64,000 nucleotides of DNA from [Eubacterium] cellulosolvens LD2006 (lineage in GTDB: Bacteria > Bacillota > Clostridia > Lachnospirales > Lachnospiraceae). The notes under the pieces were generated by a model, which worked only from the letters and a program-made list of their open reading frames with translations, ran no database searches and was not told where the DNA came from. Shown one piece after another: positions 32,796 through 42,200 of this stretch (position 1 is the stretch's first letter; each line of letters opens with the position of its first letter). Position numbers and translations under genes: made by a program. The stretch is from the NCBI RefSeq assembly GCF_000621585.1, contig NZ_KK211311.1:8426-72425 (forward strand). Direction: 5' to 3'.

Positions 32796-33890
32796 ATGAG
32801 AAAAGCAGTAAAAACTATCACAGCGGCAATTCTGGCAGGAACAATGACACTGGCTCTGGCAGCCTGCGGATCTACGGGAAGCTCCTCGTCCAGGTCCTCG
32901 GAGAGCGCGGCTTCCACAGCATCTCTTTCCGTGACATCCGGAAAGACCTACAAGGTGGGGATCGTTCAGTTCGTGGACGACGCTTCCCTGAACCAGATCG
33001 AGAAGAACGTCGAGATGGAGCTTGACGCAAAGGCAAAAGAGCTCGGCGTAACCTTTGACTATGAGGACTATACATTTAACGGACAGGCGGACGGAACCGT
33101 TCTTCAGCAGATCGCGTCCCAGCTGATCAGCGACAAGGTGGATCTGATCATCCCGATCGCGACACCGACTGCACAGATCATGCAGACGGCCACAAAGAAC
33201 AATCCGATTCCGATCGTCTTCTCCGCATGTTCGGATCCGGTGGGCGCGCAGCTTGTCGCATCCATGGACGCACCGGGTGCAAACATCACAGGTACATCCG
33301 ATGCGCTGAACACAGACGCGATCATGGATCTGATCTTCGCGGAGGATCCGGAGACCGATTACGTCGGCCTTCTCTACTCCAACAGTGAGGACGCTTCCGA
33401 GCAGGCCATCAAAGACGCGAAAGAATACCTCGACAAGAAGGGCGTGAAGTACATCGAGAAGACCGGTACAGACACGACAGGAATCACAGACGCGGCAAAC
33501 GCGCTGATCGCCGAGGGCGTTGACGCGGTATTCACACCTACGGACAACACGGTTATGACAGCGGAGCTTGCCATCTACAAAGCATTTGCAAAAGCCGGCA
33601 TCAAGCACTATGCGGGAGCGGACTCCTTCGCCCTGAACGGCGCGTTCTGCGGATACGGCGTGGATTACGCAAATCTCGGAAAAGAGACAGCGGATATGGC
33701 GGCAGACATTCTCGTAAACGGCGCGGATCCGGCGACAACACCGGTAAGAACCTTCGACAACGGTATTGCGAAGGTAAACATCGACGTGGTGACAGATCTC
33801 GGTCTGGACATGAAGAAGATCCAGGAGGCATTTACGCCTTACTGCACAGAAGTAAGCGAGATCAAGACAGACAAGAATTTTAAAGAATAA
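32796..33890 (+). CDS. trpX: TrpX-type ABC transporter substrate-binding lipoprotein
   Basis: This is an extracellular binding protein of the ABC_sub_bind (TrpX) family. I choose ATG 32796 (364 residues), 6 nt after AAGGAG; the longer open frame is repeat sequence. The lipoprotein signal MRKAVKTITAAILAGTMTLA ends in LAACG. The sequence KVGIVQFVDDASLNQIEKNV and PIVFSACSDPVGAQLV are typical. It is the first gene of a three-gene operon behind a Trp T-box. TrpX-like proteins are linked to tryptophan uptake in streptococci; the ligand here is inferred from the specifier codon. Confidence 0.88.
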   Translation: MRKAVKTITAAILAGTMTLALAACGSTGSSSSRSSESAASTASLSVTSGKTYKVGIVQFVDDASLNQIEKNVEMELDAKAKELGVTFDYEDYTFNGQADGTVLQQIASQLISDKVDLIIPIATPTAQIMQTATKNNPIPIVFSACSDPVGAQLVASMDAPGANITGTSDALNTDAIMDLIFAEDPETDYVGLLYSNSEDASEQAIKDAKEYLDKKGVKYIEKTGTDTTGITDAANALIAEGVDAVFTPTDNTVMTAELAIYKAFAKAGIKHYAGADSFALNGAFCGYGVDYANLGKETADMAADILVNGADPATTPVRTFDNGIAKVNIDVVTDLGLDMKKIQEAFTPYCTEVSEIKTDKNFKE

Positions 33891-33932
33891 TTTTTTAGAA
33901 AAAATGCGTGACGCATCAGGAGGACGTTGAAT

Positions 33933-34904
33933 TTGTCAGGTTTTTTATCGATCGGTATTATACAGACAGCGCTCGAGCTCGGGCTTATCTATTCGCTGGT
34001 TGCATTATCGTTGTTTATCAGTTTCAGCATTCTGAACATCTGTGATCTTTCCACAGACGGCTGTTATACGCTCGGATGCGCGGTGGGGGCGATGGTCACC
34101 ATCGCCGGACATCCGGTACTCGCGATTTTTCTCGGCATGGCAGCCGGAATGATCTCCGGATTTGTAACCGCGATCCTGCAGACCAAACTCGGTGTGGAGA
34201 GTATCCTCGCGGGAATTATCGTGAACACAGGTCTCTACACTGTCAATCTGGCGGTGATGGGATTCTCATCCAACGTGTCGATCTTCGGATCGGATACGAT
34301 TTTTGACCTGTTTGCGGGAATTTCCGACAGCGCTTTCTGGAAACAGTGGAGCAATCTGATTCTCCTGGCACTGATCCTTCTGTTTGTGTGCATCGGGATT
34401 CATCTCTTTCTCGGAACCAGACTGGGACTCTCCATTCGCGCGACCGGTGACAGCCCGGCGATGGTGAGAGCATCCTCCATCAATCCGGCAGTGATGATTA
34501 TCTGCGGACTTGTATTCTCCAACGCGCTGACCGGTATGGCCGGCGCGCTGGTCGGACAGATCAACGGGACGAGCGATATCAACCTTGGAACCGGTATGGT
34601 GACAATCGCCCTCGCGTCTCTGGTCATCGGAGATGTCTTCTTCCGCAAGGGGAATATGCTTCTTCGGATTTTTGGCGTCGTGATCGGCTCGATCCTCTAT
34701 CGTCTGATCATGTCCATGGCGCTCCGCCTGAACATTCCGACGGAGGCGTTTAAACTGGTGTCGGCGGCAATCGTCGCGCTCGCCCTCACGATCCCGAGGA
34801 TCCGGCAGCTCGTCGCGCTCAAGCTGCGCAAACACAGACAGCTTCAGCAGAGCATGGGATCCGCTGTCGGAGTAATGAGAAAAGGAGGATCCGCAGATGC
34901 TTGA
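33933..34904 (+). CDS. trpY: TrpY-type ABC transporter permease
   Basis: This branched-chain-type permease has 323 residues and about eight or nine membrane segments (GIIQTALELGLIYSLVALSL at the start; NICDLSTDGCYTLGCAVGA is typical of the family). I place the start at TTG 33933, 9 nt after AGGAGG; TTG 33927 is only 3 nt from it. It overlaps the ATPase gene by 8 bp, so the two are translationally coupled. Confidence 0.87.
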   Translation: MSGFLSIGIIQTALELGLIYSLVALSLFISFSILNICDLSTDGCYTLGCAVGAMVTIAGHPVLAIFLGMAAGMISGFVTAILQTKLGVESILAGIIVNTGLYTVNLAVMGFSSNVSIFGSDTIFDLFAGISDSAFWKQWSNLILLALILLFVCIGIHLFLGTRLGLSIRATGDSPAMVRASSINPAVMIICGLVFSNALTGMAGALVGQINGTSDINLGTGMVTIALASLVIGDVFFRKGNMLLRIFGVVIGSILYRLIMSMALRLNIPTEAFKLVSAAIVALALTIPRIRQLVALKLRKHRQLQQSMGSAVGVMRKGGSADA

Positions 34905-35712
34905 ACTGATTCACGTGGCAAAAACATTCAACACCGGAACGGTAAATGAAAAGAAGGCGCTGACAGATCTCAACCTCAAAATGAACGACGGGGATTTCGC
35001 GACCGTCGTCGGCTCCAACGGAGCAGGAAAATCCACCATGTTCAACGCGATCGCGGGAAGCTTTTTTCCGGACGCCGGCAATGTGGTCCTCGACGGCAGA
35101 GACATCACGTTCATGGAAGAACACAGGCGGAGCGTCTTCATCGGACGGCTCTTTCAGGATCCGCTCATGGGAACGGCGCCGCACATGACGATCGAGGAGA
35201 ACCTGGCCATCGCTTATCTGAGAGCTTCGAATCACAGAAAAGGCGTGTTCAGCATGATCAGCAGCAAAGAGAGAAAGTTTTTCAGAGAACAGCTCTCCCT
35301 TCTGGATATGGGGCTGGAGGACAGGATGAAAAATCCGGTCGGACTCCTGTCGGGAGGACAGAGACAGGCGCTGACACTTCTGATGGCAACGATGGTGACA
35401 CCGAAGGTGCTCCTTCTGGACGAGCACACGGCGGCTCTCGATCCGGCCACGGCGGCGAAGGTCCTGGAGCTGACCAGGCAGATCGTCAAAGAAAGACAGA
35501 TCACCTGCCTGATGGTTACGCACAATATGAATCAGGCGCTGGAACTCGGCAACCGCACACTGATGATGGATGCCGGAAAGATCGTCTTCGACGTCAGCGG
35601 GGAAGAGAGATCCCACATGACGGTGGAGGATCTCCTGAAAAAATTCGCGGATAACGCGGGCGAAAAATTCAACAATGACCGGATTCTGCTTTCGACAGAA
35701 ACCGAAAAATGA
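34897..35712 (+). CDS. trpZ: TrpZ-type ABC transporter ATPase
   Basis: The 271-residue nucleotide-binding subunit has Walker A GSNGAGKST, signature LSGGQRQAL, Walker B VLLLDEHTAALDP and the switch histidine in VTHNMNQAL. It overlaps the permease gene and is followed immediately by a terminator, closing the operon. Confidence 0.93.
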   Translation: MLELIHVAKTFNTGTVNEKKALTDLNLKMNDGDFATVVGSNGAGKSTMFNAIAGSFFPDAGNVVLDGRDITFMEEHRRSVFIGRLFQDPLMGTAPHMTIEENLAIAYLRASNHRKGVFSMISSKERKFFREQLSLLDMGLEDRMKNPVGLLSGGQRQALTLLMATMVTPKVLLLDEHTAALDPATAAKVLELTRQIVKERQITCLMVTHNMNQALELGNRTLMMDAGKIVFDVSGEERSHMTVEDLLKKFADNAGEKFNNDRILLSTETEK

Positions 35713-35713
35713 T

Positions 35714-35746
35714 GAGGAGGGGCGAAAGCTCCTCCTTAAATTCTTG
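35714..35746 (+). terminator. Terminator of trpXYZ
   Basis: GGAGGGGC, GAAA tetraloop, GCTCCTCC, then TTAAATTCTT. It starts 2 bp after the stop codon. Confidence 0.75.
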
Positions 35747-35772
35747 ACGGCATACGCCGCGGGTTATAGAAT
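35744..35772 (+). promoter_or_regulatory. Promoter of the gene at 36022
   Basis: TTGACG (35744-35749), 17 bp, TAGAAT (35767-35772). The leader is about 240 nt. Confidence 0.65.
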
Positions 35773-35876
35773 TAAAACTGAGAGGGATAGTGACGGTTTT
35801 CAGTATAGGTTGAACCATTGTGACAATTTTTTTGTGGCACACGCTTTTTTTTCCGGAAGATCATAACGCTTAATTG

Positions 35877-35912
35877 GTGTCAGAGATAATTCCGTCGGAA
35901 TTTCTTTAACAC
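35877..35912 (+). repeat. Modular hairpin repeat, locus V (solo palindrome)
   Basis: Arms GTGTCAGAGATAATTCC and GGAATTTCTTTAACAC form a long imperfect stem like that in loci II, III and VII, here without the downstream joint. It lies in the 300-bp leader of the gene at 36022, where I see nothing else beyond the promoter. Confidence 0.5.
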
Positions 35913-36021
35913 GAATTGCACCACAGGTATGGAGTGCGGACGTATGAGCGATGATTCAGAATGACACGGACAGAACAGCTGTAGGACGGCACAGGAAAGG
36001 TTTGCAGAACGGGAGGCTTGT

Positions 36022-37170
36022 ATGGATATCGATCGCCTGCAGAAAGTATTCGATAATTATTCAGAGAAATACGAAGCGCTGAATAACACAGAGAGACATG
36101 AAATCGCGAAGTGGTCTGCCATCAGTAATTTCCAGAAATACTGGGATCCGAACGCGGAGAACTTCGGGGAGATGTTCAAGAGAGCCATGGAGGGGGAAGA
36201 GAACCTGATCAGTGAGGCTTCTTTTCAGCCCATCCAGGGAGTTGCGTTTCTCTGCAGTCAGAACCCCGAGACCGAGGGAGCTGTCAGAGACGCGTTTTGT
36301 GCGCTTCTGGCTCCGGATGAATCGGATTATGCTGTCAGGCAGACAAAGGCGGAGGTCTTTGTACGGACGATGAACGATCTTCTTCGAAGCGTGGACGCCG
36401 AGAAGTGGAAATATCATCAGAACATCACCGCTGCTATTCTTTATCTGAGCTTTGTGGATCCGGAGGACAACTATCTCTTCCGCGAAGACGAGGCGAAGGC
36501 TTTTGCCGAGTATGTGGGCTTTGAGGTGCCGATCATCGAGAATGATCTGCTCAGCATTCCGAACTACTACAGGATGTGTGATCAGCTGACGACGGAGCTG
36601 ATCCAGCAGGAGGATCTGCTGAAGAAAGTGGACGCCCGCCTGGAGGAGGAAGCTGACGCGACGGATGACAGTTCCGTCACGGAGGTCGACAGTGAGAACC
36701 ATATCCTTGCCTTTGACATTATCTACTGTGCTCACAACTATGAACTTTACGACGAAAAAGCCGCGGCGCCGAAGAAGCGCAGACGTAAGAAATCTGCTGC
36801 GGACGAGGCCAAAGACCGTGAGGAGGCGCTTCTGAAGATGCAGCTTCGCAGCTGCAGGACAAAGATCCGGAATCTCGAAAAGAAAAAGCTCGCGATGACA
36901 GAGCCGGAACTGACGGGAATTACGGTAAAACACAGCCGGTTCGGAGATGGCGAGATCGTCGAACGGGACGGCAAGAGAATTACGGTGAAGTTTGACGTCG
37001 GAGAGAAGAAGTTCATGCTTCCGGATGCCTTCACCAAGGGATTCCTGAAGACAGACAATGAGGCGGCGGCCGCGTATCTGCAGACGGCCGGGATCGGAGA
37101 ACAGATCCATGCGCTGCAGCTGGAGGAGCACCTTCTGGATGTTCAGATCAACGGAATGGAAGACAAATGA
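36022..37170 (+). CDS. Hypothetical protein with UvrD-like C-terminal beta domain
   Basis: The 382-residue soluble protein has a largely helical N-terminal part (1-245) with no motif I recognise, then a basic stretch KKRRRKKSAADEAKDREE (about 252-269), a helical segment, and at about 305-350 a small domain (VKHSRFGDGEIVERDGKRIT, then VKFDVGEKKFMLP). That domain resembles the Tudor-like end of UvrD/PcrA helicases, as in the SprT-like protein at 2658. The last 40 residues are predicted helical. GGGAGG precedes the ATG. Function is unknown; interaction with nucleic acid or RNA polymerase is only a guess. Confidence 0.75.
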   Translation: MDIDRLQKVFDNYSEKYEALNNTERHEIAKWSAISNFQKYWDPNAENFGEMFKRAMEGEENLISEASFQPIQGVAFLCSQNPETEGAVRDAFCALLAPDESDYAVRQTKAEVFVRTMNDLLRSVDAEKWKYHQNITAAILYLSFVDPEDNYLFREDEAKAFAEYVGFEVPIIENDLLSIPNYYRMCDQLTTELIQQEDLLKKVDARLEEEADATDDSSVTEVDSENHILAFDIIYCAHNYELYDEKAAAPKKRRRKKSAADEAKDREEALLKMQLRSCRTKIRNLEKKKLAMTEPELTGITVKHSRFGDGEIVERDGKRITVKFDVGEKKFMLPDAFTKGFLKTDNEAAAAYLQTAGIGEQIHALQLEEHLLDVQINGMEDK

Positions 37171-37214
37171 CGCTGATCCGGGCACCGCACACAACTAAAC
37201 AAAAGAATTGATGA

Positions 37215-37244
37215 AACGGGGGACGCGTCTGCGGCCTCCGTTTT
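37215..37244 (+). terminator. Hairpin overlapping the next RBS
   Basis: AACGGGGGACGC pairs with GCGGCCTCCGTT (one mismatch), followed by TTTT. The GGAGGA of the next gene begins at the last base pairs, so the hairpin may end the upstream transcript and tune initiation of the transporter gene. Confidence 0.6.
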
Positions 37245-37254
37245 GGAGGAAGAA

Positions 37255-39117
37255 ATGAGTATTTATAATTTGTTTTCGATGATAGGTGGTCTGGCATTTT
37301 TTCTCTTTGGAATGAACATCATGTCAAACTATCTGGAGAAGATGGCGGGCGGACGTCTTGAGAGTGTTCTCAAGAAACTTACATCGAATCCATTTAAGAG
37401 TCTTGCACTCGGCGCCGGAATCACGATTGCGATTCAGTCGTCCTCGGCATTGACAGTTATGCTCGTGGGTCTCGTAAACTCCGGAATCATGGAGTTCAGT
37501 CAGACCGTACACGTGATCATGGGTTCTGATATCGGAACCACACTGACGGCATGGATTCTTTCCCTGAACGGACTCTCTTCTGAGAATTTCGCGATTTCCA
37601 TGCTCAAGCCCCAGAACTTCTCGCCGCTGGTTGCCATGTTCGGCGTGATCCTGATCATGGGAAGCAAACAGCAGAAGAAGAAAGACGTCGGAACGATCAT
37701 GGTGGGCTTTGCCGTTCTTATGTACGGCATGACGCTGATGTCCGACGCGGTATCTCCGCTTGCGGATATGCCGGAGTTCCAGAGTTTCCTGATCGCCTTT
37801 GACAATCCGTTCATGGGTGTCCTGATCGGTACAGCCTTCACCGGTGTGATTCAGTCTTCCGCTGCGGCCATCGGTGTACTCCAGGCACTGGCTCTCACGG
37901 GACAGATCAGTTTCGGTATGGCGATTCCGCTTGTCATGGGTGCGAATATCGGTACCTGCGTGACGGCGATCCTCTCCGGTATCGGCGTCAGCAAGAAAGC
38001 GAAACGCGTGCCGACTCTTCATGTACTTATCAAAATCCTCGGAACAGTGATTTGGATGGTCGCTTATGTAATTGCCCGCTATGTGGTCAATGTACCGATT
38101 TTCGGACAGACGATCAACGCTTTCCAGATCGCGGTATTCCATACGATCTTCAATATCGGTACTATCCTGATTCTCCTTCCGTTCTCCCGCAGACTCTGCG
38201 TGTGGGTGGAGAGTATGTTCAAGGTTCAGGAGGAGGAAGAGGAGGAGATGAAATCTGTACTCCTCGACGAGCGACTTCTTCTCTCCCCGGGTCTTGCCGT
38301 ACAGCAGTGTCGTGACAAAACGGTGGCAATGGCTCACCTCGCGAAGAAATCCTTTATCAAGGCACTTCGCGTATTTGAGAATTTTGACGAGAACGAGGTT
38401 CAGAAGATCATCGCGATGGAGCAGCAACTCGATTATCTCGAGGACGAGCTCGATACCTTCCTGATCCGGCTTTCCAGCAAGGATATGACAGAGGCGGACA
38501 ACGATGCTGTATCCGAGATGCTCCACAGCATCAATGACTTCGAGCGAATCGGTGATCACGCCATCAATATGGCACAGCTCGCCGGTGACATGAACAAACA
38601 GGGACTGAAGTTCTCGAGCAAGGCGCAGAGCGAGATCAAGGTCCTCAAGGCTGCGCTGGAGGAAATTCTTTCTCTCACGATCGACAGTTTTGAGAGCGAT
38701 GATGATGTCCTCGCGAGAAACGTTGAGCCTCTCGAAGAGGTGATTGACGACCTCGCCAAGGAGATCAAGAACAGACATATCGACAGACTGCAGGCCGGCG
38801 AGTGCCGCGTGGAGCTCGGTATTCTGCTTACGGACTACATCACAAATGTGGAGCGGGTGTCCGATCACTGTTCCAACGTTGCGGTCTGCATCATTCAGAC
38901 CAAGAATTCGTCCTTTGAGATCCACGGCTATCTCAACGAGCTCAAGGACGGAACGCAGAACGAGTTTGTGGAGGAGTTTGACGCTTACCAGGAGAAATAC
39001 ATCCTTCCTGAGGTGATCTCACCGCGCAAGAAATCCAAGGTGGCGAAGAAAAATCAGAAGTCCAAAGACAAAGATAAAAAAGACAAAGACAAGAAAGACA
39101 AAAAAGCGAAGAAATAA
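37255..39117 (+). CDS. Na/Pi cotransporter family protein with PhoU-like domain
   Basis: This is a sodium-dependent phosphate transporter of the NptA/YjbB type. I choose ATG 37255 (620 residues), after GGAGGA. Eight or more membrane segments lie in residues 1-310, with the two inverted-repeat QSSSA motifs (TIAIQSSSALTVMLVGLVNS and VIQSSAAAIGVLQALALTG). A PhoU-like helical domain follows (about 350-560), and the last 25 residues are almost all Lys and Asp. The PhoU fusion suggests regulation by phosphate status or complex assembly. Confidence 0.93.
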   Translation: MSIYNLFSMIGGLAFFLFGMNIMSNYLEKMAGGRLESVLKKLTSNPFKSLALGAGITIAIQSSSALTVMLVGLVNSGIMEFSQTVHVIMGSDIGTTLTAWILSLNGLSSENFAISMLKPQNFSPLVAMFGVILIMGSKQQKKKDVGTIMVGFAVLMYGMTLMSDAVSPLADMPEFQSFLIAFDNPFMGVLIGTAFTGVIQSSAAAIGVLQALALTGQISFGMAIPLVMGANIGTCVTAILSGIGVSKKAKRVPTLHVLIKILGTVIWMVAYVIARYVVNVPIFGQTINAFQIAVFHTIFNIGTILILLPFSRRLCVWVESMFKVQEEEEEEMKSVLLDERLLLSPGLAVQQCRDKTVAMAHLAKKSFIKALRVFENFDENEVQKIIAMEQQLDYLEDELDTFLIRLSSKDMTEADNDAVSEMLHSINDFERIGDHAINMAQLAGDMNKQGLKFSSKAQSEIKVLKAALEEILSLTIDSFESDDDVLARNVEPLEEVIDDLAKEIKNRHIDRLQAGECRVELGILLTDYITNVERVSDHCSNVAVCIIQTKNSSFEIHGYLNELKDGTQNEFVEEFDAYQEKYILPEVISPRKKSKVAKKNQKSKDKDKKDKDKKDKKAKK

Positions 39118-39155
39118 TGCGGGCTTTGCCCGTGCAGGTTCCGGAGGTGATGGCG

Positions 39156-39449
39156 TTGCATATCGGTGAACAGAAAATGATCCGCCAGCGACTGGTTTTT
39201 ACCGGTCGTGTGCAGGGCGTCGGTTTCCGGTACCGCGCGAAATATCTGGCGGATGATCTCGGAATTACCGGATGGGTGATGAACGAGTCGGACGGCTCCG
39301 TCGTCATGGAGGCGCAGGGAACCCACGAGCAGCTCTACCGCTTGATTCAGGGCGTCAACAAAGGACACTGGGTCAGCGTGGAGCACATTGACCGGACGAA
39401 TCTGCCGGTGGAGGAACACGAGTATTACTTTGACATCAAGGGATATTGA
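39156..39449 (+). CDS. acyP: Acylphosphatase
   Basis: It hydrolyses acyl phosphates. I choose TTG 39156 (97 residues), 8 nt after GGAGG; this fits the roughly 90-residue family better than the longer open frame. The catalytic elements are in place: Arg in the VQGVGFRYRAKY loop and Asn in GWVMNESDGSVVM. The gene begins 38 bp after the phosphate transporter and likely shares its transcript, then ends at a terminator. Confidence 0.92.
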   Translation: MHIGEQKMIRQRLVFTGRVQGVGFRYRAKYLADDLGITGWVMNESDGSVVMEAQGTHEQLYRLIQGVNKGHWVSVEHIDRTNLPVEEHEYYFDIKGY

Positions 39450-39455
39450 ATGGGA

Positions 39456-39487
39456 GAGGATCGGTGAAGGCCGGTCTTCTTTTTTTG
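39456..39487 (+). terminator. Terminator after acyP
   Basis: GAGGATCGG pairs over 9 bp with CCGGTCTTC (G-U pairs), followed by T7. Confidence 0.75.
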
Positions 39488-39489
39488 GT

Positions 39490-39880
39490 TACGAGGGGGC
39501 GCGCGGAGGCAGGGACATACTCGCTCACATGTTGTCACGTTGATAAGCACGCAGGACGGAGATATGTCCGCTCGCGCGTCGTTTCGTAGATAAGCACGCA
39601 GGACGGAGATATGCCCGCTCGCGCGTCGCTTCGTAGATAAGCACGCAGGACGGAGATATGCCCGCTCGCACGTCGTCTCGTCGTCAGCGCTGCGCCGCCT
39701 ATTCGTCGCCGGTTCCGGAAACTCGCGCACTTCAAAGTTCATATATGCGATCAATAATTGCAGTGCGCTCGGACAGTCCTCCACCGGCGACGCTATGCTC
39801 GCGCTTCCGTCCTCGGCTTCCTATCGCTCGCTAAGCATGTCTCCGCCCTGCGTGCGTACGGCAACGAGGGTTCGCAGATA
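39490..39880 (-). repeat. Dispersed structured element, copy 2
   Basis: Read on the minus strand from 39880, it has the same 5' block as copy 1 (CATGCTTAGCGA, GGAAGCCGAGGACGGAAGCG, GAGCATAGCGT), then a different core flanked by long inverted arms (GCGTCGCCGGT / ACCGGCGACG, and an inner AGCGCACT / AGTGCGCG), then the same 3' block (AATAGGCGGCGCAGCGCTGA, GACGAGACGACGTG). It then runs into an amplified tandem array and stops at the acyP terminator. It holds no credible ORF and accounts for the 550-bp gap 39488-40080, with the promoters at its outer end. Confidence 0.7.
39495..39682. repeat. 47-bp tandem repeat, about four units
   Basis: Units begin at 39542, 39589 and 39636 with GATAAGCACGCAGGACGGAG and are nearly identical; a degenerate unit lies at 39495-39541. 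The period is 47 bp with no unique spacers, so this is not a CRISPR array. It forms the 3' end of dispersed element copy 2. Confidence 0.85.
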
Positions 39881-39883
39881 GAT

Positions 39884-39911
39884 TTGAACAATCACCAAAA
39901 ATGTTTATAAT
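39884..39911 (+). promoter_or_regulatory. Promoter toward the sugar-binding protein gene
   Basis: TTGAAC (39884-39889), 16 bp, TATAAT (39906-39911). The leader to the ATG at 40081 is about 165 nt. Confidence 0.6.
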
Positions 39912-39932
39912 AGAAAGGTAACGTTCACTCAA
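39904..39932 (-). promoter_or_regulatory. Divergent promoter toward dispersed element copy 2
   Basis: On the minus strand, TTGAGT (39932-39927), 17 bp, TATAAA (39909-39904). It overlaps the plus-strand promoter and would transcribe the element in its own orientation. Confidence 0.45.
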
Positions 39933-40080
39933 GGTGGACGTGCAGGGGATAAATCACAGGAAGTGACGTTCTAAGGAACTCGAGCGACGGCCTGTAAGCA
40001 TTTGGTTTTTGGGCATATATGGAGAAGACCGGATGGCTGCACGTTGCGCGGGTGCAATATTCGAACGGAGGAAAATGAAC

Positions 40081-41313
40081 ATGAAAAAGAAAGTGCTGGT
40101 ATCTTTCATCAGCGCGGCAATGGCAGCAGCGTTACTCACGGGATGCGGGGGAACTGGATCTTCAACCGCTTCATCCCGTGATACAGAAAAAACAGAGAGT
40201 ACAGAGAGTATTGCGGTGGAGAGTACTTCCGGGACAGACGTTTCAGGCGGATCGGAAGATGGCTTCGAAGAAGAGGCTGCTTCGGAGCTGCCGGCTCAGT
40301 TTGAGGGACTTACCGCTGATTCGGCATATGATTTCCCGGTGATCGTGAAATCTTTTCAGTCAACCTACTGGCAGGCGGCGCTTCAGGGAATGGACAAAGC
40401 GGCGTCCGAGCTTGGGGTTACTTTCAAGGCACAGGGACCGGAAGCTGAGTCTGATATCGCGGATCAGATCAATATGCTGAACAAGTCGATTTCTTCGAGA
40501 CCGTCAGGAATCGCACTTGCGTCCTGTGATACGACATCGGTGATTCCTTCTCTTCAGGACTGTGCGGATCAGAAGATCCCGGTGGTGGCTTTCGACACAG
40601 GCGTTGCGGAGGCACCGGACGGATCGATCGTGTGCACAATAGCGACAGACAACGGCGCGGCGGGAGCGACAGCCGCCGATCATATGTATGAAGCCATCAA
40701 AGATGTCATCGCAGGATCTGACCATACCGTCCGGATCGGCGTGATCAATCAGGACGCGACGGCGCTGAACATTCAGCAGAGGGGACTGGGCTTCATCAAC
40801 GAGATGGTCAAACTGATTCAGGGTGACGGAAAGACGGTATGTGTAGAAGGGCACGAGTTTTACGTGACGGCTGCAGAAGGCGCAGACCAGGGAAAGACAG
40901 ACGTTGTCATTGAGGTGGCAGTTCCGGCACAGACAACCGTGGAACTTTCCGCGACTGAGGCGCAGACCATCCTTTCCAAAGAGGATACCATCGCCATCTT
41001 CGGTTCCAACCAGATCACCGCGGAGGGCGTACTTGCGGCGAACGACACACTTGCCGTTCTCGGATCCGATGCGGAAAACGGAGATGTCATCGGGGTCGGT
41101 TTTGACGCAGGCTCCAAAATCAAGGCGGCAGTAGAAGACGGTACGTTTTACGGCGCGGTTACACAGTCGCCGCTGATGATGGGCTACTACACCATCTACG
41201 CCCTGACGGCTGCGGCAAACGGAGCGACACTGGAGGACGTTCCCACAAACGGCTACTGGTACGACGCAGAGAACATGAACGACGATACCATCGCTCCGAA
41301 CCTCTACGACTGA
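40081..41313 (+). CDS. Sugar ABC transporter substrate-binding lipoprotein (orphan)
   Basis: This is a ribose/galactose-type periplasmic-binding fold (type 1, PF13407-like). ATG 40081 lies 9 nt after GGAGG, giving 410 residues. The lipoprotein signal ends in LLTGCGG. An acidic Ser/Thr spacer follows; the binding domain starts near VIVKSFQSTYWQAALQGMDK, with GVINQDATALNIQQRG and the late VIGVGFDAGSKIKAAVEDG. No permease or ATPase is adjacent, so it must use a distant transporter or act as a sensor. The ligand is unknown. Confidence 0.87.
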   Translation: MKKKVLVSFISAAMAAALLTGCGGTGSSTASSRDTEKTESTESIAVESTSGTDVSGGSEDGFEEEAASELPAQFEGLTADSAYDFPVIVKSFQSTYWQAALQGMDKAASELGVTFKAQGPEAESDIADQINMLNKSISSRPSGIALASCDTTSVIPSLQDCADQKIPVVAFDTGVAEAPDGSIVCTIATDNGAAGATAADHMYEAIKDVIAGSDHTVRIGVINQDATALNIQQRGLGFINEMVKLIQGDGKTVCVEGHEFYVTAAEGADQGKTDVVIEVAVPAQTTVELSATEAQTILSKEDTIAIFGSNQITAEGVLAANDTLAVLGSDAENGDVIGVGFDAGSKIKAAVEDGTFYGAVTQSPLMMGYYTIYALTAAANGATLEDVPTNGYWYDAENMNDDTIAPNLYD

Positions 41314-41407
41314 GGATAGATGGAGAAATAGCCATTCCTAATCAACGAGACGACTCCATGCTCGTGGATAAAAGTGAATAGGAAACCTGAAAAGGTGCAT
41401 AACGTAA

Positions 41408-42118
<711 letters not shown>

Positions 42119-42200
42119 ACTGGACAATTTGTTTCTGCGAATATATCATAAAGAACAATAAGATTGAACGAGTAATATTCTGGAAAGGGGTGCGGGTTTT

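Noticed and set aside
39495-39682. Possible CRISPR array
   Set aside because: The units are contiguous 47-bp repeats without unique spacers, and no cas genes are nearby.
39425-39784. Repetitive protein encoded antisense in the tandem array
   Set aside because: The apparent peptide repeats arise from the 47-bp DNA repeats (47 is not a multiple of 3, so the frame changes each unit). No RBS is present.
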